NCBI GenBank assembly: GCA_036674765.1
Contig: JARVKI010000095.1
Span: forward strand, 1 to 64,000
DNA from: Seiridium cupressi
Taxonomy: Eukaryota > Ascomycota > Sordariomycetes > Amphisphaeriales > Sporocadaceae
Direction: 5' to 3'
Length of the DNA: 64,000 nucleotides
The position numbers and the translations under genes are program-made. Of this stretch, positions 1 to 9,948 are shown in pieces (position 1 is the stretch's first letter; each line of letters starts with the position of its first letter). The notes under the pieces were generated by a model. It did not search any database. It had not been told where the DNA came from and worked only from the letters and a program-made list of their open reading frames with translations.

Positions 1-600
1 ATTTTATCAAAAAGTTATTTTTTTTTTAAAAAATATAATTTAATTTTAAAAAAAAAATTATAATAACTTTTAAACTATTTTAAAAACCTTTTATTATAAA
101 AATTTATATTTTAAAAAAATATAAACTTATTATAATTAAATTAATAATAATTTATTTTAAATTTTTAATTTAAAAATTCTTTATATAATAATTAAAAATT
201 AATATAAAATTTATTTTAATATATTAAAATAAATAAATATAATATATTATAATATTTATATATTAATTTATTAATATAAAAATATTTTATTTATTTATAA
301 AAATATTAATAATTAATAAATAATTAATTATTAAAATTAAAATTATATTTAATATATTTTTATTATTATTATAAAATAAATACGTTTTTAAATTTTATTA
401 ATAAAAATAATATTTAATTAATTTTAATAAATATATTAAAAATTATAATTTAATAAAAAATCTTTTTAATTATTTTTAAATTATAATATATTATAAATAA
501 AAAGTTATTTAATTATTATTATAATAAAAATAATTTATTTTTATTAAATAAATATATTTTATAATTATTAATTATTAAATTAATATTTAAATCGGTAACT
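1..600. repeat. Extreme AT-rich block
   Basis: Only 16 of the first 600 bases are G or C by hand count, and 181-360 contain none. There is no open frame of note and no clear tandem unit, only runs of A, T and TA-rich words. The edge is sharp: normal composition returns at about 590-650. In filamentous ascomycetes such blocks are usually repeat DNA eroded by RIP (C-to-T mutation of duplicated DNA) or centromere-like DNA. Which one applies cannot be told here because the block runs off the window. Confidence 0.85.
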
Positions 601-649
601 ATTAAAAAATCCGCGGTGTTATATATTTTTATTATTTATTTTTTCGCCT

Positions 650-2387
650 TTTTATTTTCCCCGAAGTGTCTTCTTTATAAGTCACGAGTTTCCTAAGATA
701 CTAAAACTTTTGTCATGTTCGTCTGGCCCCTTCCAAACCCCTAAAGATGCAAGAAGTGCCGGCATGCCCCTGACGCCTCCTAATCAGTCGCCAAGAGTGG
801 GTTCAATAGTATCGTGATGTGCAAGCCCGCCTTCTTGGCTGTCAAGCTCAATACCGCACGGCCCCCTGGTGTTTTTAAGTGAGGGTGAAGGAACACATGG
901 GAGCTGGCATAATGATGCCCAATAGACGCGGCCAGGTAGCGGCCACCTTTGCAGGTCCGCAGCAGACCAATTCTGACTTGTGATCCTCCACTCACCTCGT
1001 CGAGTTACACAAAATTTAGGGGCTACAACAACCGTAGTCTTTTTGCAAGCGAAGAAAGGCGAGCAGCATGCTTCCATAGTGGCCAAGTTGGCCACTGCGA
1101 CAGTAAAGCTTACCCACGAATCAAAAGGAGGGGGCCAGATTGCAGATGCTGTGCCATTGCGACTCCATTGCGCACTGGAAAAACAGCCGCCAAGGCTGTT
1201 TCGTACTGTAGATCTCTCACAGTCTCCAGGAATCCATAGGCAAAGTTGATGCTCCCGCATGTCTCGGCGTAGAGTCTTGGGGGGTCTTGGCGAGCGGTGT
1301 GTTGGAATGGGATTTTTGCATCCTGACTTGGCCATGCTAGCAGGCAGTATCAAATAAAGCGCAACGAACAAAGGTACTCGTAGGGCACGACCGAGATGAA
1401 AGATGGCGTAGAACTCTGACAAGGTCTTTGGCGGCGCGGTCACTTTCCTGGTGGCCGTTGTCCTGGTGCGCATTTTCAATAGGCTGCAGTAGTCTATAAT
1501 CGTCCCGTCTTGGGCCCCAGCTTGGCACACCGTCGATCACGAAGATCATAAGCACCGAAACGGTAATTTTGGCCATTGCCGACTTCTATGCGGTCAGACT
1601 GCAATACGCTTTATCCACGCTGTCACTGGCCGTGTATCTATGCTTATTCGGCGACTTTGCTCGGAGAATGCCCCTTATCCACTGGCCTCCGATGATAGCA
1701 ACGCCCACGCAGGATGATGCATAGAATGTGGTCTAGAACGCAGAGTCACATAGGCCGGCTGTCGCTTGCTAATCAGCTTGAACACTCTTGAACATGATAC
1801 CAAACGCGACTAGTAGTCTAGGCTAGTAGACTAGCAGAAGCGCTTTGCCGAAGAGCAGGAATTGTTCTGTTGTGTCCTATCCGGCAAGGTTGCTTTGTGG
1901 CATATGACAGTCAGGTTCTCCATCGTGTGTCCCAAGTCTGTATGGGTCTCGTCTTATCGACGCGCTCTAGCGCACAAGGCGGTCAGCCCCTCATCTGACC
2001 CAGGCACATCATATCACGGCAGCGCAGGGCCATTGAGATCAAAGTTTCAATTCCACACTCTGGTGGTGTGTGTGTGGGGGATTTGTCTATGTATGTGTAG
2101 CAAATACAAGGTTTCAATCAGAGTTCCCCAAGTCCCAAGTGTAAAGGCAGTGTCCGACGCAATCGCGCTTATTACTCCGTCGCCCTCTAGCCCATGTACC
2201 CTGACCCTCCACAGCTCTATCTGATAGGTGTATTGGGGTTCCCAAAGCATCGTCATACTGTTCTGCGTTGCAGCACGCAGGGTGCGGGTCAAACAAATCT
2301 ATCATGTCGTAATCGAAGACTCGTAACTTTTTGGTTGTGGCATTTGAAAGGCCAACATTAATAAAGTGTGGCGCAGAAGAATGTGAT
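650..2387. other. Intergenic, no supported gene
   Basis: Ordinary base composition. A GT-rich run lies near 2063-2080. Open frames on the minus strand (784-1530 and 1337-1576) are not convincing: the longer begins at GTG, and no splice pattern joins them clearly. The ATG frame at 1576 begins with a hydrophobic stretch that could resemble a signal peptide, but nothing after it is recognisable. Confidence 0.5.
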
Positions 2388-2615
2388 CTACTCGATGGCC
2401 TCCTCGAGGTCTTCGCCGTTGTGGACGGGGCCTAGCCTGAGGAAGCGCATCCGCTGGCTTTGCGTCGAGCTGGTGCTGCTCAAGCTTGATGTGCGGCGGA
2501 CAGCAGGTTGCTTAGACTGAGATGTGGGCTGTGATCCGGAAGTTGCGGGAGCGAGAGGGAGGAAGACCATCATGGGCTTGCGGATGTTCTGCATGTTGTT
2601 GGCGTTGGTAGACAT
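2388..2615 (-). CDS. Small hypothetical protein, 75 aa
   Basis: Single exon starting at ATG 2615 in a good context (acaaaATG). The product is short, has no signal peptide or membrane segment, has a Ser/Thr/Gln-rich low-complexity middle (about residues 25-53), and ends in an acidic tail. The stretch MRFLRLGPVHNGED near the C terminus resembles, from memory, a tail shared by small uncharacterised Pezizomycotina proteins; this was not searched. A TATA box lies about 200 bp upstream, and the predicted leader is pyrimidine-rich, as at strongly expressed fungal genes. Function unknown. The main doubt is that it is short and lies in an otherwise empty region. Confidence 0.62.
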   Translation of the reverse strand: MSTNANNMQNIRKPMMVFLPLAPATSGSQPTSQSKQPAVRRTSSLSSTSSTQSQRMRFLRLGPVHNGEDLEEAIE

Positions 2616-2815
2616 TTTGTTGGCGAGTGGGTTGAAGTTGAGGCCTCAATATGTCGACGTGGCTTAGGGGGAGGTGCAGAGTTGATGTACGGGTTCGACT
2701 ATTTGCAGTAAAGTGGGCGGTGGAATGGGAGGCTGGCAGGACTTGGTTGTGGGAGAAGTATAAGAAGTTGAGGGAGACAAAGAAGGAAGGGGAGGCGGCA
2801 AACCATGCGTCTTCT

Positions 2816-2823
2816 TTATATAA
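2816..2823 (-). promoter_or_regulatory. TATA box for the 75-aa gene
   Basis: TATATAAA on the minus strand about 200 bp upstream of ATG 2615. It is followed by a CT-rich tract, typical of fungal core promoters. Confidence 0.5.
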
Positions 2824-5800
2824 CAGCAATAGATTATGCTGCCAACATACGCATACGCACCCACTCTCCCAAAGCCCCCGTCTCTCCGAACCTTCCTATC
2901 AGGCCCCAACCTTCGATGACCAAGCGTGGGAAGCAAAGGAATTTCCAGGAAAGCCGCAGGCTCCGCCGGCTGGTTTCAGCAACGTATTGGCCAAGAGTGC
3001 TCGCCCGCCCGTGGGATGGCCGATCCACGCTTGCTCAGCTCTCGATAAGTGGGCATTTATTTGCAAGACAAAGCTCCTCCCCCGGGGAGCGGCACCTTCT
3101 TTCGTGCTGCGGTGCTAACCTTCGCTCTGGTTTCCACACGTGGTGCTGTAATTGGTTAGCCGAGGTCGCGCACAATTGCAGAAAGCCGAGTCATAAAAGC
3201 GGGAAAGGGTGTAAAGCCCTCGTTACCCGCGAGTGGGGGTTATCTCACCTCAGCGCCGGTCGCCCTCTGCCAGCGATGGAGCGAAACCACCATGGAAACC
3301 ACCCAACCCGCCGGCCGGAAGGAAGCAGGAGAGTATACAGTCGAATAGACGTTTATAGAGTGGAGAAACGGCACCGCTCCGGATGCCCGTAAGAAGTTCT
3401 ATAGATTCTGGGAGCCGCATCGTAGAGTTTCCGAGCTTTCGGGGGTTTGGCGTCTCTCATTGGCTGTCCCGCCAGCCGTTCCCTCGCCTAAAGGGATTTC
3501 TCGGAATCGACTGCCAGCCCTAAAGATGGGGAACCTCCTCCGTGGAGTATTTCGGACATGTCGACTATGTGGACGAAAATGGCCAATTCAGGGGTATCAA
3601 TTGACCTTCCATGATCAAAGTGCTTCGCAAATGGCTTCCTTGACTCAAAAGAAGAGCGACGGCCCGAAATAGGATCCACGATTGTACCTATGTACCAGTC
3701 CCTTGTCTCTGAAAGCCACGGCCCACTTTCAACACGGCTTTCGGCATACATAGTGGACTGCTGGAACCTTGTAGCAAACATATCACAATCCTCAATCGAG
3801 CCAACACCCAGCCGGACGCCTCTGCTGTACCCCGAGGGAGCTCTACCTAACAGCGACATGCCGCCATGATGACACGCTCTGCTACCGGTCTGGAGGGAAA
3901 GAAGTGGGCAACCTTCATGAAATAAAGGAGCAGTGGAATATCTGGACCTGCCTTGTGTGAGCTCCCATGACCAGGTAGGCAAGCGACCAAGTAGCGAACC
4001 GCGTAGCCAGCCTTGTGCCCGTGAGGGAGGTGTTCAAGCCGTCATTATCCACGTCCGTTGGCTATCACAAAACAATAGTCCCGAACTTGCAGACTTCATA
4101 CAACTCAGCGCTTATACCAGGAGCTCTCCCATTACTCGACTCTAGGAAATGGATCCCCGTACCCAATATGTAGATCAGGATTTCATCGTCTCTGACATTT
4201 AGCAGGTATACCTAGCTGTCATAGAAAAATACGTTTTGTGCCCTCGCATCAGGCTAGAGAGGATGTCCGAAACAGATTGCGCAGTCGCTCGCTTGCCCTA
4301 TTTGATCCGGCTAAACTATTAGGAACAGCAAGCCGCAGGAGTTGGCCTATGAGCCTGAATTGCCAGGACCCTTAAGGATCGATTCACTGCCGAAAGATGT
4401 GTGCCCAGCCTTTCGGGGAGGTGCTCCGACTACATTTCCCAACCACCCGAAGGGATGGGCCGGTATAAGTTGTCGCCGTCAACGCTGTTGCTGTAGCTTG
4501 CGCGAAAGCCGGGATTTTATATCATGAGTCCCCAAACGTGGCCGCATCACCACTAACTTGCCGAGGGTTAGGGGCCTGAGCGATATAAGTCAGAGCAGGA
4601 GAAAGTCTCTCATTCAGGCCGGGTCGAATCACGTTCGGCTGGGGACGGGCTCGAAAAGCAAAAGCCGTTACAACCATCATTGGTATATTCGATAATGCGG
4701 CAGACCCTGAAATTCATTCTAAGGGACACTACTTGGTGATAGCATCTCAACTTGCTGGATTGGCGGGGCTGGAATTGAAGGGAACTCGGTCCGAACCGGT
4801 GGAGGATGATGAGGCACTTTGACAGACTAATACGAATATCACGTCAGGCCAACATTGGCGATACACGTTACAACCAGTACGTACTCGAGTCAACGAGAAC
4901 CTGCTAGCCAACTCTCCTGTCTGCCCGATCACACAGGCTATATTGCAATACTCGATACTCGACATCCAACTGGAAAATATTGTGACTCCGATGCGACGCG
5001 TGTGATACTGTTTGCTATCCTTGCTCACGTCTTAGTGCAGTTGGTATCGAGATCCTGCAATAAGGGTGGAGACCCCTTCGGAGTTGCATGACTATCAGAT
5101 TCGCCTCGAGCTTGCTCCTGCTTGCCCACGTCAAGTCTCCTCTTTTCGAGACTGAAAGGATTCCGGCCGACGCTTCGTGGCACTCTATTGGGAGGATGGA
5201 GAATTTACCGGCGCAGCGGAACAACCAAAGGGGGAGGTATGGATAGGGCGCTTAATCGCGAGTCTGGCTTCTTATTGGCTGCCGGGGTGAAAAGAACAAG
5301 AGGAGGTGACCCTCATTTGAGTCTCCTTGGTATCTGAACCAACACACGCGCGGCACAGAGATGAGTTAGTTAATGGCTCAAACCCTATTTCCAAAACCAG
5401 CATCATTGGTCATGGGCCGCAGCCTGCCTACAAACTTCTCAACACAGGAAAGGCTATCCGGGAGCAGATCAAGGAAGTGTGCAGACATGGTCGGGAAACA
5501 GCTGCATGATACCGGAAGCCAATGGATGGTTATTCAACGCACCTTGGACAGAATCGACTATTGATTGACCATGTATCAGTGACATTGAGGCACTTTCCCG
5601 CTCTGGGCTGTATCCAAGCAGAACCAAGAGTGAATCTCACCGAGCCTCCCGGTCTAAGAACATCACGGTCCCCAACTGGTCTTGGACAGACCCCAGTGGA
5701 CAATGGAGGTGATGGGAGCTTCCTCTGCGGCACGTCAGAATCTGCATTCAATCCGCCTTCCTTCGGGGATGAATTCCCAGCACGGCAGATGCTTCCCGCT

Positions 5801-6323
5801 GACGAAATTGCTACGCCACAGGATGCGAGGCGGCAGCAACGACGACCTCGTTCATCCTACCTATTCGGGTCGTTCATGATCAAGTGACTCAATCTCACTG
5901 CCGTTAGTAATGGGGCGCGTCGTTCTAGGGCCCGTAGGCTTCTAGGTGGGTCAGGGGATCTGGTTCCCGATTAAGCGACATGGTGCTGGATCGGATTCGG
6001 CCCCAACAACCCCTCAAGGATCATATGTTCAAACGTGTCGAACAACCCTCCAAGGCTCCAGCTGGGCCGGACGAACTATGCACTGCGATGTCCCACAAGT
6101 CGGGACAAAGGTATTGGTGGTCAGGTTGGTGTTTGAGGACGTCAAGTGATCCAGACTACAGTGACATGGCCCCAGTTCACGAAAGATATTCCACGAATAT
6201 GGGACTGGCCCAGAATTGTGAGTGAGCATGTGTAAAAAGTATCTGTACTCGTGAGCCTCGGACTATCTCGACTGAGGATCTCGATGAGCCTAGGGGGCGA
6301 ACATCATTGTTGAGACTTGCCAA

Positions 6324-6351
6324 TGCAGTCGCAGTCGCAGTCGCAGTCGCA
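6324..6351. repeat. Hexanucleotide microsatellite (gcagtc)n
   Basis: Four full copies of gcagtc plus a partial copy, in noncoding DNA. The unit length would keep frame if translated, but no supported gene covers it. Confidence 0.85.
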
Positions 6352-7853
6352 ATTAAGTGATGAAACAAAGAAAACTCGATAGTCGAGGTGGCGGTATCAG
6401 ATTAACATGCAGCAATGGTTAAAGCCGTGGCCGTGTATGGCACTCGGCCAGATCAAGATGCCTAGTGCACCCGCAAGGCGCCGGCCCGAGCCATGGTTCT
6501 CCAGCGCTATAGAAATACATAGTACACGGAGAAGACTTGAACGAGAAGGCGTTGGTGGTACTGTGACCGGGTCCACCTGCCACGGCTGCATGTAGCGGCC
6601 CAGACTTTCTAAAGGGCCACGAAAGATACATGTGGTACATGTAGATGGCAGTGGCAGTCGCCATGTGCTAACACCCGCGGTGACTGCCCCTAGTTCTTGT
6701 CGGTTAGCAGCAGTGGGAAGTGTGATGAAGGGCAGGGCAAGTGCGTATCCGTCTGTCATGGCAGGTTGCGGGATCCATATGGACCCGATGATGGATCTTT
6801 AGGGACCAATCTCCCGAGGTTACGATCTTCTTGGAGAAAGGTTCGGGGGTTGGTGGCGAGCTGTTTTTGCAACTCTGGTACGCCTCAACCGCAGTCATGA
6901 TAACGGATAAAGGCAGAAGAGCTTTGCATATGCCTGGCACGCCAGACCACTGGCCGCTGCCTGACTGACTTCTCCATCGGACGCTCTGCTGCCATCGGCC
7001 GGCCATGTGCTACCTAGCCATGTGTCAAAGAACTTGGTTCGACGTTGGGCGCACCCGCTTGCTGACAAGGTTGACGGTTTGGTTAATGCTAAACGCTCCC
7101 GCAAACCCACCAAATCCGCCGGGGTCCCATTACGATGACCATGCCTCATTGGGTTAAAGCACGCCGCCAAGTCACCATACTTTTTTTTTCCCTTTTCTTC
7201 GGTCCTGGACGGGACGCTTGATCCTGGATTTTGGAGCACTTGGATTGCGGTTGCTTTGTAGTTATTACCGGGCTCGAGACCCCCCTTCAACCCGTTCTTC
7301 TTCCTCTTCCATCGCAGTAAGGGCCCACTTGGACTCATGCAGGAAGGCACTGTCATTTCCAGTACCACCTTGATCGACCCCAAACTCCTCACGCGAAGGT
7401 GTTTGCAGACTCGTTGCCTTTCCCTGCTCTCCAAGCAGCTCTCCTGCGATGTGGATTGGCTGGGACAACTATGCTAGCCACACTACCGGTGATCCTCGGT
7501 CTGTGTTACCTCGCAAGGTCCTCACCCGGTGTCAACCGTTTACCACCATTTCCCTCCGGAACCTTGTGCATCACTATTCTGTTCGCTGCCTGTATAAAGC
7601 TTTATGTCGAGACTGCGTGTTGCGCTGGGACCATGGGCCAAGAATGTGTCTCCACTGCCTTTCACCTCCTCCCCGCCTCAGAGAAACACACGCGCAATCT
7701 TTCTCTCTCTCTCTTCTCTACGGGTCTTCCAGAGAGTATCTCACGGGGATATGATCCAAATTTCCGAATCCATGTTTCTTTCTCGTCCGTCATTTCTACA
7801 GTTGCTCGTGCATATGCCTAACGCATCCCACACCCACCACTTGCTAGCTACTC

Positions 7854-8231
7854 ATGGCACCCCTGCACCCAAGTGGGTATCATTTTGATGCGGCTTTGCA
7901 CATATGGTTGTCCGCCGCTCTGTTGGTCATTGGCGTAATACTTGCAATCAAGTGTTGCAGGCAGACCTATCAAGCTATAGCCCTGGATTGGATAGAGGAA
8001 ATTCCTCCATCCGCCAACATCTTTTTTCCATTCGGCCACAGACGTTTATTCTTGCACGACTTTGTCTGCTCAACCCCAAACTCTACCACACCACAAGACA
8101 AAAGTCTCTACCCATCAGGTTGGCGTACCCCGACCGTCAGTGTACATACTCGTATTTCGTTGTCGACGCCTCCGCATGGTCTGATCACTCTCCTCGGTCG
8201 GGCTCCAAACCACTTGCCTAACTTGAGATGA
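7854..8231 (+). CDS. Weak candidate: 125-aa membrane protein
   Basis: ATG-initiated open frame. After a short N terminus it has one clear hydrophobic segment (about residues 18-36, IWLSAALLVIGVILAIKCC), then a charged stretch. The second half is Pro/Ser/Thr-rich and looks random. A CT-rich tract lies 130-170 bp upstream and could be a core promoter. No family is recognised and no introns are evident. It may be a chance open frame, or a true first exon whose continuation I cannot see. Confidence 0.2.
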   Translation: MAPLHPSGYHFDAALHIWLSAALLVIGVILAIKCCRQTYQAIALDWIEEIPPSANIFFPFGHRRLFLHDFVCSTPNSTTPQDKSLYPSGWRTPTVSVHTRISLSTPPHGLITLLGRAPNHLPNLR

Positions 8232-8328
8232 TGCCAGTATCACTTCTCCGAGTACTTCCAACCTGCAGCGTCATCTAAGGAACAGCTGGGCAGAGAGCCA
8301 ACCGTCTCCCATCAACGAAAAAGGCATA

Positions 8329-8389
8329 CAGAGGAAGTCTGCCTTGGGGCCCGCAAAGTAGCGGGACCACCCTCGACACACTTCCTCTG
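8329..8389. repeat. Nested inverted repeat
   Basis: Perfect 10-bp arms cagaggaagt (8329-8338) and acttcctctg (8380-8389) enclose a second hairpin, cccgc/gcggg (8350-8354 with 8361-8365). It lies in noncoding DNA. No target-site duplication or transposon ends were identified. Confidence 0.7.
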
Positions 8390-8729
8390 ACCAGGACGGC
8401 AACAGGAATCATGAATATTTAAACAGTGCTGCATTCCGTATCTAGTCGACATGAATGTGTCCATCACTCCTCTGAAGCATCAACATCCACACTGCTACCG
8501 TTGTTTTCGACTACCTGCCCCAATCACCAAGAGCAGTCTAAATAAGCATCTCCCCTCTCTTGCTCAGCTCCGACCCAGCCAACACTCACGGACTAGGGAA
8601 CCGACTGTCCATACAACGTAAGAGATCCCATCTACCTATAGTCCGCCCGCACTATTTACTCTAACACGTATCCAGCGAAACATTATTCATTAGCGCACAC
8701 CGCCCCATACGGAATCGCCAGTCTTCATC

Positions 8730-8978
8730 ATGTGCCACCGCATGATTCTTGCTTACACCTGCGGGCATACCGTAGTAGGAGATGTAGCCACATGTGCTAG
8801 ACGTATGTCTGGTGGTTCCTGCGCTGGCGTTACGGACATCATCAGTGATCAGGGAGTTGCTTGTGGGCGTCGTAAGCAGATTCCAAGCACAGGTACAAAC
8901 TCCTCCAAGCTGACTTGTGGCACCCTGCAAAAGATTAGATCGTCCCAGGAATGGCCGCCTCTAGCGGCGACAATCTGA
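8730..8978 (+). CDS. Small Cys/His-rich protein, 82 aa
   Basis: Single open frame from ATG 8730. The N terminus carries closely spaced Cys and His residues: MCHRM, TCGHT and ATCARR, with further Cys at about residues 31, 45 and 63. I recall small fungal proteins that begin with MC and then a CGH motif, probably binding zinc, but cannot confirm membership. No signal peptide or membrane segment. A spliced C-terminal exon is possible because the last 30 residues look less constrained. Function unknown. Confidence 0.45.
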   Translation: MCHRMILAYTCGHTVVGDVATCARRMSGGSCAGVTDIISDQGVACGRRKQIPSTGTNSSKLTCGTLQKIRSSQEWPPLAATI

Positions 8979-9036
8979 ATATTTCACTCTTTAATTCGGT
9001 TCTTTAATCAGACTTCGAGCGAGCAATCGCGGGGTC

Positions 9037-9948
9037 TCACTGGATATATGGCGTTCTCAGAATCTTGGACACCGCGTCACTTGTCATCTCTACTAGCGCC
9101 TCTAGTTGCTGGAATCGACGATGAGTGTTCACTTCCGAGTCTGACTCTCCTTTTTCCCCCTTTGACGGGATGGGCTGGGGGAATTTGGGCTGGGGGAATT
9201 GCAGCTGGCAACAGAGCAAAAGGTCAGGAACAGTGGGCCTGGTTGTTTGATTTTGTTTTGTTTTTAGACTCGGCCGGTTTGGGTCAGTTTCAACACGAAG
9301 ATTACTCCTCATCTTTCCTCTCACTACCGTCCCGATGCGTGCCATACTGCCGTTAGTGTATAACGTATATATAATAACTGAGAGGGACATGTCCATTAAT
9401 GACGCTGGCTGGATAGGCCAGGCTCGCCGGTGAATGATCATCACCTCGATTGTAGGGGAGAAAAACAGATTGCTGGTGATCCATTCGTTCAGCCCCGTGG
9501 GCCATATCGGCCGGCCTGGTTTCCAGGAATTGCCTGCCCCGACAAGAGGCAGATAGAAACTTGGACTTTGTACAAGAGGGAACGGGCCATCTGACACAAG
9601 GTTGGGTGGCACAGCTTTAGGGGTAACGGCCCCATCCGCTGCACAGAAAGGCATCCTCCCGTCGGCAACGTTGATATGGAGCACTGGATCCTGTTGCGAA
9701 TCGGGCGCGGGCGAGGCGGGCGTCTCACGGAAGCTATTCACTGCACGCCATGTAACAGCGGCACTCAAGAAAGCCCTTGGCCCCCTCTCCTCAGCCTCTC
9801 TGTTCCATTCAACGGCCGGTGCACCTAGCTGGCCTCCTTGCTCGCCCGTTGCGACGAAGAGAAGGCCTCGCATGGAACAGGTCAGGGCAAATCCAGCGCG
9901 GCAGCAGGGGCTTTGCATGCATATCATATGCATTAGCGCACTCGTCAT
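9037..9948 (-). CDS. Doubtful 303-aa open frame
   Basis: The frame runs uninterrupted from ATG 9948 to a stop at 9037, which is longer than expected by chance at this composition. The product begins with a Met/Cys-rich stretch, has no recognisable domain, no convincing signal peptide and no regular hydrophobic pattern, and contains a short local repeat (QFPQPKFPQP). It could be a lineage-specific gene, a relic, or chance. I lean to not a functional gene. Confidence 0.18.
   Translation of the reverse strand: MTSALMHMICMQSPCCRAGFALTCSMRGLLFVATGEQGGQLGAPAVEWNREAEERGPRAFLSAAVTWRAVNSFRETPASPAPDSQQDPVLHINVADGRMPFCAADGAVTPKAVPPNLVSDGPFPLVQSPSFYLPLVGAGNSWKPGRPIWPTGLNEWITSNLFFSPTIEVMIIHRRAWPIQPASLMDMSLSVIIYTLYTNGSMARIGTVVRGKMRSNLRVETDPNRPSLKTKQNQTTRPTVPDLLLCCQLQFPQPKFPQPIPSKGEKGESDSEVNTHRRFQQLEALVEMTSDAVSKILRTPYIQ

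Larger units (their letters stand above)
2824..8729. other. Gene-poor region
   Basis: About 5.9 kb of ordinary composition. No open frame shows a recognisable domain and no exon chain could be built. Local features are a (gcagtc)n microsatellite at 6324-6351, a CT-rich tract near 7700-7720, a nested inverted repeat at 8329-8389 and one weak membrane-protein candidate at 7854-8231. I see no tRNA, rRNA or intact transposon. Confidence 0.5.

Noticed and set aside
3488..3982. 164-codon minus-strand frame in the gene desert
   Set aside because: No recognisable family, promoter or splice pattern.
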